NCBI GenBank assembly: GCA_031260015.1
Contig: JAIRKR010000045.1
Coordinates: forward strand, 18,902-82,901
Length of the DNA stretch: 64,000 bases
Source of the DNA: Puniceicoccales bacterium
Lineage (GTDB): Bacteria > Verrucomicrobiota > Verrucomicrobiia > Opitutales > UBA9783
Direction of reading: 5' to 3'
Position 1 is the stretch's first letter. Each line of letters starts with the position of its first letter. Under the pieces are notes generated by a model. That model did not search any database and was not told the origin of the DNA. It saw nothing but the letters and a program-made list of their open reading frames with translations. The position numbers were made by a program, and so were the translations under genes. Shown piece after piece: positions 19,460 through 28,264 of this stretch.

Positions 19460-19639
19460 TTACAGGTCAACTTCAACGACTTGTTTATCTCGGTAGGTCC
19501 CCGTGTGTACGCTGACACGATGACGCATTACCCAGTTACCTTCGGTAGGGTCTTTGACCAATTGGGGCATTTTAAAGTTGTTAGCACCGCGTCTTAATCG
19601 GCTGCGCATTTTAGATTGTTTTCTTTTTGGTTGTCCCAT
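19460..19639 (-). CDS. rpmF: 50S ribosomal protein L32
   Basis: A 59-residue protein beginning MGQPKRKQSKMRSRLRR and ending YRDKQVVEVDL; the N-terminal PKRKxSK and the HRV...GxYxxKxV end identify L32. The four zinc-binding cysteines of some L32 proteins are absent, so this is the zinc-free form. GGAG lies about 10 bases before the ATG. It opens the rpmF-plsX-fabH operon, only 11 bases before plsX. Confidence 0.95.
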   Translation of the reverse strand: MGQPKRKQSKMRSRLRRGANNFKMPQLVKDPTEGNWVMRHRVSVHTGTYRDKQVVEVDL

Positions 19640-19898
19640 GTATAAAAATCTCCATTAACGCATTAAATGGTACAGTAATTAAACATTCTATTCTTACGCG
19701 TCAAGTTTTATTCCTTCTGAATTATAAAATTTACCCGGATAGAAAAACATTATGGAAGCTTACTTCTTAGGTCGTTTGTCTCAAAATTTGTGCAGAGGTA
19801 TCTAAAGTCGTAAAATTTCTTGCACGTACATTTTATGAGAAAGTTTCGTCGTTTTTCACATTGAAAAAAAAATGGGATGATGCAATATGACATAACCT

Positions 19899-21024
19899 AT
19901 GTTGATGGATCCACTTTTAAATACGCGCGTGCAAAGCTTGCTAGAGAAAGCGGGTCATCTGTGGAGGTTTCTTTAAAGTAACCGAAAAAGAAGATCGATT
20001 GAAATTTTTAGAGAGTAAAATGGCCGAGGTTGGCTTCTGGTCATTGGGCGAAGAAGCTCAAAAGATTCTTATGGAAACCAAAGGACTTAAAAAGCTGCTC
20101 ATCGAATGGGATGGGCTTGCCAAAGCAGTGGATGAACTAAGAAGTTTATGGGAAATTTGTAAGGATGCGTCCACAGAAGAGGGAGAGGCGTGGATGTCAG
20201 AATTGTTGCAAATGTTTTCCAGCGTTGAACAATCCATCGATCAAATGGAATTGCAATCGTTTTTATCAGGCCCTATGGATGCTAATAACGCCATTGTGAC
20301 CATTCATTCGGGTGCCGGAGGTACAGAAGCGTGCGATTGGGCAAATATGGTACTGCGAATGTACGTTCGCTGGGCTGAAAAGAGTAATTTTATCACGGAT
20401 ATACAAAATTTGCAGGAGGGCGAGGAAGCCGGTATCAGCCGGGTGACATTTCGCCTGGAAGGTCCGAATGCGTACGGTTACGCAAAGGCCGAAAGAGGTG
20501 TGCATCGTTTGGTTCGAATAAGTCCTTTTGACGCCAATAAAAAAAGGCATACATCTTTTTGTTCCGTGGACGTTATTGCTGAACTAGAAGATGAAATGGA
20601 TGTGCCTTTGGATGAAAAAGACCTGCGCATAGACACTTACCGTGCAAGCGGCAAAGGTGGACAGCATGTCAACAAAACGGAATCCGCCATCCGCATCACG
20701 CATTTACCCACAGGTCTTGTGGTTACCTGCCAAAATGAACGGTCGCAAATCAAAAATCGCGCTACGGCAATGAAAATTTTGAAGTCTCGTTTATACGAAA
20801 AAATGCAAGATGAAAAACGTTCGGAAATGGAACGTTTTTATGGAGAAAAAGGTGAAATTGGCTGGGGATATCAGATCCGTAGTTACGTATTTCAACCCTA
20901 CCAGATGGTTAAAGATTTGCGTACGGGTGTGGAAACGAGCAATGTACAAGCCGTTATGGATGGTGATCTGGATATGTTCATTCAAGCTTGGCTGAGAGCC
21001 GGAGGACCGCGTTCAAGAAAGTGA
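19899..21024 (+). CDS. prfB: Peptide chain release factor 2, with programmed +1 frameshift
   Basis: RF2 terminates translation at UGA and UAA. A short first frame of 25 codons (ATG 19899; ATG 19905 also possible) ends GHLWRFL then TAA at 19974-19976. Skipping one base after CTT 19971-19973 joins it to the main frame KVTEKEDRLKFLESK. AGG lies exactly 3 bases before CTT, as in the E. coli site. The main part has the RF2 anticodon tripeptide in RISPFDANKK and the catalytic GGQ in GKGGQHVNK. The site therefore supports autoregulation by RF2 level. Unusually, the recoded stop is UAA, not UGA. acpS follows on the same strand. Confidence 0.92.
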
Positions 21025-21051
21025 AAGCGTCATGTGTAAAATAAAGGCATT

Positions 21052-21429
21052 ATGCGTATACTCGGGCTAGGAAACGATATTATTGAAATAGACCGCGTAC
21101 GTCGATTTGTTGAAAAATTTACAGATCGATGCATCGGTCGGATTTACACGTTGGCCGAATGGAATTATTGTTGGAGTCAAGGCAATCCTTTCGCTTCACT
21201 GGCGGTTCGTTTCGCCGCCAAAGAAGCCGTTTTAAAAGCTTTGGGTGTGGGCATCGGCGCAAGCTTGTCCTTAACATCCGTGGAAGTTTACAACGATGCT
21301 TTGGGTGCTCCGGGTGTACATTTAGATTTAAAAGCAAATGAATTGTTGTCTCAAAAAGGTGGAAAACGAATCAACATCGCCTTGTCGCATTGCCGGACAT
21401 TGGCTTCAGCCGTAGCAATCATTGTGTAA
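21052..21429 (+). CDS. acpS: Holo-ACP synthase
   Basis: Transfers phosphopantetheine from CoA to acyl carrier protein. The family N-terminus ILGLGNDIIEIDRV with its metal-binding aspartate and the second motif VRFAAKEAVLKALG (about residue 55) are clear. 125 residues is standard. TAAAGG precedes the ATG by 4-5 bases. It follows prfB by 27 bases and overlaps the 3' end of the convergent minus-strand gene by 11 bases. Confidence 0.96.
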   Translation: MRILGLGNDIIEIDRVRRFVEKFTDRCIGRIYTLAEWNYCWSQGNPFASLAVRFAAKEAVLKALGVGIGASLSLTSVEVYNDALGAPGVHLDLKANELLSQKGGKRINIALSHCRTLASAVAIIV

Positions 21430-22051
21430 CCTTTGCATCTCCATTAATTGCACGTTGCATCCATTGGATGTAAGCTTCACGGCGTCGTTCCTCCTCTGCC
21501 GTGCCATTAAAAGGACGAGCTGAAAAATCATTCAGCTCCTTCTGCAAACGTTGGCCTCGACTCGTACGACTAAATCCTGTTTTTGCGCGTATAAGATTTG
21601 CGCGTATAAGATCCTCCCTTGTTTTGTGTGTTATTGGACAAGCATCCGTATGATATTGATTACACTGGTCACACCACCATTCGCTTTGCATTTTCCTGCG
21701 TTCTTGCATTAATGGCTTAAATTCTTCCATACACTTATTGATATCCACGTCTAATCTACGTTCATCACGATACTCCATTTCGCCCGTTTTTTGACAAATT
21801 AAGTTGTGATAAGCATGGCAATGGACGCACCAATACTCTTTTTTTAAGTACTCGTACTTCTTCATAAATTGCGCAAGCTTTGCATCATATTTCTCACACA
21901 TCTCTATACATTCATTTTCCGTTTTGTTCGTTATGGGACAAGGGCCTGAATGATGCCACTTATTACAAGCTGGACAATACCAGTCAGCATTTAAGGCAAC
22001 TCCACCCATCAAACTTATCATCACAAGGCTTGTTTTTATTATCTTTTTCAT
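21419..22051 (-). CDS. Exported protein with three zinc-knuckle-like repeats
   Basis: About 210 residues from ATG 22051, chosen because AGGAA lies 6 bases upstream and the protein then begins with a signal peptide (MKKIIKTSLVMISLMGGVALNA). Mature protein starts DWYCPAC. Three modules follow the pattern W-x-C-x2-C-x3-H-x3/4-C: WYCPACNKWHHSGPC, YWCVHCHAYHNLIC and WWCDQCNQYHTDAC, two of them followed by PIT(N/H)KT. The spacing resembles CCHC zinc knuckles. The C-terminal third is charged and lacks cysteines. Paralogues lie at 22455, 23221 and, as a relic, 50424. I do not recognise a described family; metal binding is inferred from spacing. Confidence 0.75.
   Translation of the reverse strand: MKKIIKTSLVMISLMGGVALNADWYCPACNKWHHSGPCPITNKTENECIEMCEKYDAKLAQFMKKYEYLKKEYWCVHCHAYHNLICQKTGEMEYRDERRLDVDINKCMEEFKPLMQERRKMQSEWWCDQCNQYHTDACPITHKTREDLIRANLIRAKTGFSRTSRGQRLQKELNDFSARPFNGTAEEERRREAYIQWMQRAINGDAKVTQ
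21583..21612 (-). repeat. Perfect 15-bp tandem repeat
   Basis: TTGCGCGTATAAGAT occurs twice head to tail at 21583-21597 and 21598-21612. It encodes the repeated peptide LIRAN/LIRAK in the knuckle protein and keeps the frame. Confidence 0.9.
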
Positions 22052-22454
22052 AACATTTCCTATTCTATTTATTTTGATGAAACTTATGGTTTTATTTAGG
22101 ATAACACACAATGCATTGTACGTCAAGTATATCGGGAGTGTTTTTTAAACAAAAACTTTAATCGAGTTTCCATGGCAAGGAAGCTTGCGGATTTTGGAGA
22201 AAGCTCAGAGATGAAGCATACCCCTGAACCCGCCTTAGATCCAGATCAAATGGAAAAATAACCTAACTATGAAGATTCATGCAGACAACATTCTCAAGAA
22301 AAGTTATTGAGCATCTTCAAAAAGACACTCTACTTTCTGAGAAAGTGAGTGGAGTAACAAGAGAGACATAAGAGGGAAAAGTATGTATAACGAATACTAA
22401 CACTTCGAGCTCTCGGATTACCTCTTTGACTTCTATGCACTTTTCTAACTAAAC
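22052..22454. other. Spacer between two knuckle-protein genes; carries duplicated 3' flank
   Basis: No convincing gene. Next to the downstream gene, bases about 22376-22454 (read on the minus strand) match the sequence just after the relic at 51132: both contain AGAAAAGTGCATAGAA and then GTAATCC(G/A)AGAGCTC. The matching flank is about 75 bases long. A 29-codon plus frame at 22172-22261 has nothing to support it. 22052-22100 holds the AT-rich leader and ribosome site of the knuckle gene ending at 21419. Confidence 0.7.
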
Positions 22455-23150
22455 TTAAGGGCACCACTTATACTTTTGAGGTATCTCCTCAAGGCTCCTG
22501 TAAACTTCACTCGTTTCTATGTCAATCCATTTCTCGCCATCAAAAAAAGCCACTTTCTTACCATAATCCATTGCGCAGGCACAGATGGCATTCTTGGTCA
22601 TATATACCAGATGACGATGAATTACTCCAACATTAAAAACACCAAGAAAGTTCGTGCGACGCTCAAGATCCTGAGGGTCTTGAGGGCTACAGTACCTAAA
22701 ATACACACAATGATCTCTTAATTGCTTTGACGGCACGTAGACAGGCCTACCATTAGCAAGTGTACCTACCCGCTCAAGCCGTATGGGACTACCCACACGA
22801 TTATAAAATTCACCTTCATCTCCTATAAACAGACTATCATCACACGTGGCCACATACAACCACTTATGTCGGATCCTTTTGACCGTTAGCCCTAGTTTTG
22901 TGCAATATCCCCCTATAATTGGTATCTTACCATAAACCGGAGTACCGTTGGGCGTATGTCCTATCTCCGGATATGTAGAAAAATCATGAGTACGCGCGGC
23001 GACAAGATATTTTTCCCATACAGGACAAGCTCCTTGATGATCTGTTTTACACAAATCGCACCACTGGGCGTTTAAGGTGACTGCGCCCATCACGCGCGCC
23101 ATGATAAGGCCAGATTTTATCATTCTATTCATTGTTTTTTTCATATTCAT
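22455..23150 (-). CDS. Exported single-knuckle protein with large novel C-terminal domain
   Basis: 231 residues from ATG 23150, chosen because AAGGA lies about 6 bases upstream and a signal peptide follows (MKKTMNRMIKSGLIMARVMG, cleavage near TLNA-QW). One knuckle, WCDLCKTDHQGAC, is followed by PVWEK. The rest, about 190 residues, has NGTPVYGKIPI, LFIGDEGEFYNRVG, LANGRPVYV and FFDGEKWIDIETSEVY, suggesting repeated beta-strand units with x-NG-x-PVY turns. The relic at 50424 is a diverged copy of the whole gene. I recognise no known domain. Probably secreted to periplasm or beyond by Sec. Confidence 0.72.
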   Translation of the reverse strand: MNMKKTMNRMIKSGLIMARVMGAVTLNAQWCDLCKTDHQGACPVWEKYLVAARTHDFSTYPEIGHTPNGTPVYGKIPIIGGYCTKLGLTVKRIRHKWLYVATCDDSLFIGDEGEFYNRVGSPIRLERVGTLANGRPVYVPSKQLRDHCVYFRYCSPQDPQDLERRTNFLGVFNVGVIHRHLVYMTKNAICACAMDYGKKVAFFDGEKWIDIETSEVYRSLEEIPQKYKWCP

Positions 23151-23220
23151 ATTGATTCCTTTTATTTTGGGGGTTATGCGTCGTAGGTTTGTAAGTAATT
23201 TATGCCTTATCAAATGTATT

Positions 23221-23901
23221 TTAATTTTTTCTAAAATATTTATTTTTCTGGCTTTCAAATTTGTCCATCAACTGCTGCGCAATCCCTTCCACTATCTATT
23301 CAGGCTTGGTCCATGACTTGATCATCAGCTGCATTACCCAATATGGCATTGTTTCAAGGGGCTCGACCATTTGATCATCTCTCGTTTTGTATGTTATAGG
23401 ACAAACTTTATCCATATGATACTGATTGCAATGGCTACACCACCATTCCTCTTTCTTCTGCCTGTATTTTTCCATTCATTGCGCATGTTCTCTCTCATAT
23501 TCCTCCATCTCTCGACTGTATCCAGATTCAGAGGGTGTTTTGCCCGTTTTTTGACAAACTTCAGCCGCATGACGCCAACTACAATGGTGGCAATACCAAT
23601 TTAGGGAACCTGTTATGGGACAACATGCACTCCTGCGTAACAACATCCGACAAAAGTTGCAAAACCAACAAAACTCATTCGGCCCAAAATATTGCTTATA
23701 TTTTTCCCTCAATTGATCACATGCGCCCTTGTGCTCAAAAAATTCCTGCATATATTCATTTTTTGTTTTGCCTGATATACGGCTTTACCTTCTTCATGAC
23801 CTCCTTTGCAATGTGGACAACGCCAGGCATTTAAGGTACCTACACCCATCAAGCCGGCCGTTACACCAGCTTTTACGATTGTACTCATTATTTTTTTTCA
23901 T
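23221..23901 (-). pseudogene. Decayed knuckle-family gene
   Basis: A third family member, no longer translatable. It starts near ATG 23888 or 23901 with a signal-like peptide (AGVTAGLMGVGTLNA) followed by WRCPHCKGGH. A frameshift near 23755 moves the sequence to the frame that encodes NWYCHHCSWRHAAEVC. An in-frame TGA follows HAQ near 23473, after which EWWCSHCNQYHMDKVC and PITYKT continue in the same frame, then a TAG at 23296-23298 and a final TAA at 23221-23223. The third knuckle is closest to the third knuckle of the gene at 21419. Confidence 0.8.
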
Positions 23902-24133
23902 GTCATCTTTTACTCCATTTAGGTTTGAAGCATTTTTTCAGACCGAAACTATAATCAAATTTTCAAATGAACCCTGAAATCTTTACGTCCTCTTCCCCCA
24001 CTAGGAGATCTTCCGAGCATCTTCCCCAAAAGCTGAATTCAGTATTTTCCAAACACCCAGTACACCGAGAATTACAATTTTACGGTTGAAAACATTAGAA
24101 CACTTTGAGGCACCCGTCATAAGTTTCTGGAGC

Positions 24134-25327
24134 TTATAAATCCTGCAATAGCCACCGAGTTGGAGACATATCTTCCGCCTGCAGTAATATCCGATGAAGA
24201 TTTTTCGAATGAGATAAAAATTGCTGCCTTGTAATTTCGGGTTTATCCAAAAATTGCTGCATACGTTGCGCCACCTTAAAGGCTTGCAATGCGGAACTCT
24301 GTAAAAATTCCGGATACGCTTGCTCCTTCAGCAAAATATTTGCCATGCTTAAAAAAGGTACTTTCACAATGCATTTTCCCAGCGCATAAGTTAGGGGGTG
24401 CGCACGATAAACAACCACCCCGGGAATCCCCGCCAAAGCTATCTTTAATGAAGCGGTCCCAGAACTCATCAGTGATCCACAAATTTTTAATGGATGTAAT
24501 AAATTACCGTGATCGCACAAACGAATGGCATCTTGTAAATGGCCCTTTGCTATTTCACCTTCTAGAATTGTTTTGATGGATGCATCCGGATATACGACCA
24601 CACCTCCTAACTTTTCATATTTTAATTTTAAAAATTGAAAAGCGTTTAGTAAAATAGGGAAAATACGTTTCACGGCCGCCGAACGACTTCCGGGCAACAA
24701 TAACAATTCTCCATCTAAATCGTATTCAAAAGGCAATCTTTCTCTAACCAGAGGATGTCCAACGTAACAAACATCCAAATTGGTATCGCTAAAATACGCT
24801 TTTTCAAAGGGGAAAATGACCGCCAGTCGATCCAAAAATTTGGCCATTGAAAACCGACGATTTCGCCTCCATGCCCAAATCTGCGGTGCTATATAGGCGT
24901 AAGTTTTTACATTTCCACTGCCTCTGCAGCTCAATTTTTTTTCAAACAACTTTTGGGCCAAACGCAAATTAAACCCGGGAAAATCAACCAAACAAACAAC
25001 ACGTGGGCGATAAACTTCTATCCATCGCACAATCCAATCCATGAGTGCTTTGAATTGACGATAGTATTTCAAAACTTCTACAAGTCCTACGACAGACCAC
25101 TTTGTTATATCCAATAATAGGTGGGCGCCCGCCTGCCGTAGCGATTGTCCACCGATGGCACAGATATTTAAATCGGGATGCAAGACTTTTAAATCTCTAA
25201 TACAGGCAGCGGCATGTGCATCCCCCGAGTGCTCTCCAGCAACGACCAACAGATCTATTTGTTCGTCAGTAATACCGTTACCTTTTTTAGCAAAAATATT
25301 CTCTTCACCTAACTTTTCCACATGCAT
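24134..25327 (-). CDS. lpxB: Lipid-A-disaccharide synthase
   Basis: Joins UDP-2,3-diacylglucosamine and lipid X to form the lipid A disaccharide at the inner membrane. Family blocks: VVAGEHSGDAHAA (about residue 30), GGQSLRQAGAHLL, VCLVDFPGFNLRLA (about 115), YIAPQIWAWRRNR (about 150) and LLLPGSRSAAVKRIFP (about 215). Length of 397 residues is normal. The start overlaps the upstream symporter gene by 19 bases. Its presence shows that the organism makes lipopolysaccharide. Confidence 0.95.
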   Translation of the reverse strand: MHVEKLGEENIFAKKGNGITDEQIDLLVVAGEHSGDAHAAACIRDLKVLHPDLNICAIGGQSLRQAGAHLLLDITKWSVVGLVEVLKYYRQFKALMDWIVRWIEVYRPRVVCLVDFPGFNLRLAQKLFEKKLSCRGSGNVKTYAYIAPQIWAWRRNRRFSMAKFLDRLAVIFPFEKAYFSDTNLDVCYVGHPLVRERLPFEYDLDGELLLLPGSRSAAVKRIFPILLNAFQFLKLKYEKLGGVVVYPDASIKTILEGEIAKGHLQDAIRLCDHGNLLHPLKICGSLMSSGTASLKIALAGIPGVVVYRAHPLTYALGKCIVKVPFLSMANILLKEQAYPEFLQSSALQAFKVAQRMQQFLDKPEITRQQFLSHSKNLHRILLQAEDMSPTRWLLQDL

Positions 25328-26655
25328 AACACTTTGGGGTCGCCTACCACGTTTCGTAGAAAAATTAAGCCTATTAGATTGGGTATTGCCATCAGTCCAT
25401 TAGCGATGTCTGCAATGGTAAAAATGGCGTCTAATTTCAAAAATGGTCCGATCGCAACGAGTGCAAGAAAAATCATTTTGTACACAATCATCCAACGACC
25501 TCCCGCAAGGTATTGGAAACATTTTTCTCCGTAATAATTCCACCCAATAATAGTTGTAAAAGCAAAAAATACGATCCCCATATTAACGATGTAGGATCCC
25601 AGCGATAAACATCCTAACCCTTTACCAAACGCAAAGGCTGTCAAGGGGGCCCCTTCCAACGTAGGGTGAGGGATGAAAAGATCGGTTGCACTGTGTGCTA
25701 AGATTAATACCAATCCGGTCATGCTGCACGTCAACATTGAAAAAAATGTTCCGGTCATGGATATTAATCCTTGCTTTTCCGGAATATTCGTTCTGGCAAT
25801 TGCGGCCGCAATGGGGGTACTTCCTAGCCCTGATTCGTCGCAGAAAATACCACGACTTATGCCTATTTGAATCACATGCATCATCGTCACTCCGACACCG
25901 CCCCCTAAAATGGCTTCGGGGCTAAAGGCGCCTACACATATGAATTTCAATGCATTGGGCAGCAAATTTACATTGCGTACAATAACCCCAATCGCACACA
26001 ATAGGTATGCCAAAGTCATAAAAGGAACTATCTTTTCGGATACTTTGGCTATACATCTTACACCACCTACGGTAATTATGGCCACCAATGCGGTTACCCA
26101 TAGGGAGGTTGAAGCCCCTGTTATGCCAAAAAAACTTGCCGCCACGGCAATTGAATTCACCTGACAAAAGGTTCCAATCCCTAGAAAAGTAACCCCTACC
26201 CCAAATAAAGCAAAAGCTTTTGCCAACCATTTATTGCGCAATCCATCCTGAATGTAATACATAGGCCCTCCATCAATTGTACCATTTTTATTGATTCTCC
26301 TATATTTTATTGCCAATACGCTTTCTGCATATTTCGTGGCCATTCCAAAAAACGCAACGACCCACATCCAAAACATGGCTCCAGGACCTCCGGTTAGAAT
26401 AGCCGTAGCAACACCGACAATGTTACCTGTTCCTATGGTAGCGGCAAGTGCAGTACACAATGAAGCAAAACAAGAAACATCGCCCGTAGATTTTCCCTCG
26501 TCTTCTTTTTTGTAAAACAAATAACTCAGGGCCAATTTTAACTTAAAAATCTGTATGAACCGCAGTCGCAATGTATAGTAAATTCCAGTACCCAACAGCA
26601 TAATCATCAGAGGGAATCCCCACAAAAATGAATTAACCTCTTTCAAAAAATTCAT
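25309..26655 (-). CDS. Sodium:alanine symporter family protein (AGCS)
   Basis: About 448 residues with roughly ten hydrophobic segments. Family motifs: GTGNIVGVATAILTGGPGAMFWMW (split across about residues 75-98), YAESVLAIKYR and GPMYYIQDGL. AGCS carriers import alanine or glycine with sodium. ATG 26655 gives MNFLKEVNSFLWG, a usual family start; an earlier frame-start at 26673 adds six residues. It sits between a sugar dehydrogenase and lpxB, with which it overlaps. Confidence 0.93.
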   Translation of the reverse strand: MNFLKEVNSFLWGFPLMIMLLGTGIYYTLRLRFIQIFKLKLALSYLFYKKEDEGKSTGDVSCFASLCTALAATIGTGNIVGVATAILTGGPGAMFWMWVVAFFGMATKYAESVLAIKYRRINKNGTIDGGPMYYIQDGLRNKWLAKAFALFGVGVTFLGIGTFCQVNSIAVAASFFGITGASTSLWVTALVAIITVGGVRCIAKVSEKIVPFMTLAYLLCAIGVIVRNVNLLPNALKFICVGAFSPEAILGGGVGVTMMHVIQIGISRGIFCDESGLGSTPIAAAIARTNIPEKQGLISMTGTFFSMLTCSMTGLVLILAHSATDLFIPHPTLEGAPLTAFAFGKGLGCLSLGSYIVNMGIVFFAFTTIIGWNYYGEKCFQYLAGGRWMIVYKMIFLALVAIGPFLKLDAIFTIADIANGLMAIPNLIGLIFLRNVVGDPKVLCMWKS

Positions 26656-26675
26656 TCTACGCGCAACCCTCAATC

Positions 26676-27599
26676 CTATTCTCGTATACCTTGCCTAATT
26701 AGATCCGTAATCTGCAAGGCGACCGCTAAAGTAGAACGGGCAACCCATCCATTAATTTTAGGTTGATGGGTTTTCAAAATGCAGTCTATAAAATCACCCA
26801 ATTCAACTTTCAAAGGTTCTTCTTTGTGCAAAGGAACCTCTTCTTTCTTAAGTTCAAGACCCTCCTTGTAAAGCAAATGCCCTCTTTGATCCATAAAATC
26901 CAAAGATAAATATTTATTGGGTTGAAAAACCCGAATTTCGCGTACTTTTTTTAAACTAACTCGGCTTGCGTTAAAATTGGCAATACAGCCGTTTTTAAAA
27001 CGGATACGCGCATTGGCAATATCTTCCCCCATGGACAGGACACTTACCCCAACAGCTTCTATCGATTCTATGGCGGCATTGACCAATTGTAAAACAATGC
27101 CAAGATCGTGTATCATTAAATCCAAAACAACGCCCACGTCTGTTCCTCGTGGACTGAACGGAGCCAATCGATCTGCCGTAATATAACGAGGTTCATTGAC
27201 GTGAGTTTCCAAGAAACTGGTCACCGGATTGTAATGTTCTATGTGTCCAACCTGCACGTAACGTCCGCAGCTATCCGCCATTTTAGCCACTTTTTCCGCT
27301 TCAGATAAGGTAACGCACAAAGGCTTTTCGATCAATAGATGACAACCCAACCCCAATAATTGCAAAGCCACTTCCGCATGTGTCGTCGTGGGTGTGACAA
27401 CGCTGATGGCATGACATTGCTTTGCCAATGCTTCAACATTTTCAAACGCTTCACAATGGAATCTATGGGCAACCTCCCGAGCACGTTCAAAATTCAGATC
27501 AAAAACGCCCACCAAATGTGCCTTGTCTAATTCAGAATAAATGCGCGCATGATGCGACCCCAAATACCCAACGCCAACCACACCACAATTTATTTGCAT
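26676..27599 (-). CDS. Gfo/Idh/MocA-family NAD(P)-dependent sugar dehydrogenase
   Basis: 307 residues. Rossmann start CGVVGVGYLGSHHARIYSE and the family motif LLIEKPLCVTLSEA (about residue 90), with VGHIEHYNPV (about 120) in the substrate region. Some relatives, such as GnnA, oxidise UDP-GlcNAc for 3-amino lipid A precursors. Proximity to lpxB makes that attractive, but no GnnB transaminase is seen nearby, so the substrate is open. It overlaps lolD by 10 bases. Confidence 0.85.
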   Translation of the reverse strand: MQINCGVVGVGYLGSHHARIYSELDKAHLVGVFDLNFERAREVAHRFHCEAFENVEALAKQCHAISVVTPTTTHAEVALQLLGLGCHLLIEKPLCVTLSEAEKVAKMADSCGRYVQVGHIEHYNPVTSFLETHVNEPRYITADRLAPFSPRGTDVGVVLDLMIHDLGIVLQLVNAAIESIEAVGVSVLSMGEDIANARIRFKNGCIANFNASRVSLKKVREIRVFQPNKYLSLDFMDQRGHLLYKEGLELKKEEVPLHKEEPLKVELGDFIDCILKTHQPKINGWVARSTLAVALQITDLIRQGIRE

Positions 27600-28264
27600 C
27601 GTTTCAATTCTCCTTGCTCTAAACGATAATATTTATTTGTTTGCATAGCAAAATTTTCATTGTGCGTCACTAAAATGAAACTCGTTTTAAATTTTTGACA
27701 AATAGAAAAAAACATTTGTGCAATGCGCAGGCTCGTTTGTTCATCTAAACTGCCCGTAGGCTCATCGGCTAAAATCAAACGTGGATTCATCATAAAAGCA
27801 CGACCAATGGCCACACGTTGCCTTTCTCCTCCCGATAAGGTTTTGGGTAATTGGTACGAAAACTTTTCCAATCCCAATTCTAAAAGTAGACAATGCGCCC
27901 AATTCTTTACACATGCATCCACCTTTTTTCCCATAACACGCACGGGGATCAATAGATTTTCCAATACACTTAACTCTTCTATTAAATAATAATGCTGAAA
28001 GATGTAACTTATGCCCGATATATGCGGATTTGAATGACGATAAATCATTTGATTACAAAAGCAAATAGTTCCGGAATCGACGTCCTCCAAGCCTCCTAAG
28101 GCAAACAACAATGTGGATTTCCCTGAACCTGATTCTCCACAAATGGCCATGGATTCACCTTCGGAAATTTCAATATCAATGTCATGCCACAAACAAAAGC
28201 GTTCTGTTTTCGAACTTGCGAAAAATTTAGTTAATTTATCCGCAGTAAGAAGCACTTCATTCAC
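27590..28264 (-). CDS. lolD: Lipoprotein-releasing ABC transporter ATPase (LolD-like)
   Basis: 224-residue ABC ATPase: Walker A CGESGSGKSTLLFALG (about residue 42), Q-loop in ISYIFQHYYL, signature LSGGERQRVAIGRA (about 142) and Walker B LILADEPTGSLDEQT. The set and size match LolD/MacB-type ATPases. It overlaps the permease gene by 8 bases. Together they would extract lipoproteins from the inner membrane for delivery to the outer membrane. Confidence 0.9.
   Translation of the reverse strand: MNEVLLTADKLTKFFASSKTERFCLWHDIDIEISEGESMAICGESGSGKSTLLFALGGLEDVDSGTICFCNQMIYRHSNPHISGISYIFQHYYLIEELSVLENLLIPVRVMGKKVDACVKNWAHCLLLELGLEKFSYQLPKTLSGGERQRVAIGRAFMMNPRLILADEPTGSLDEQTSLRIAQMFFSICQKFKTSFILVTHNENFAMQTNKYYRLEQGELKRCK

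Noticed and set aside
22172..22261. 29-codon plus frame between knuckle genes
   Set aside because: Very short, no promoter or family evidence, and it lies in spacer DNA.
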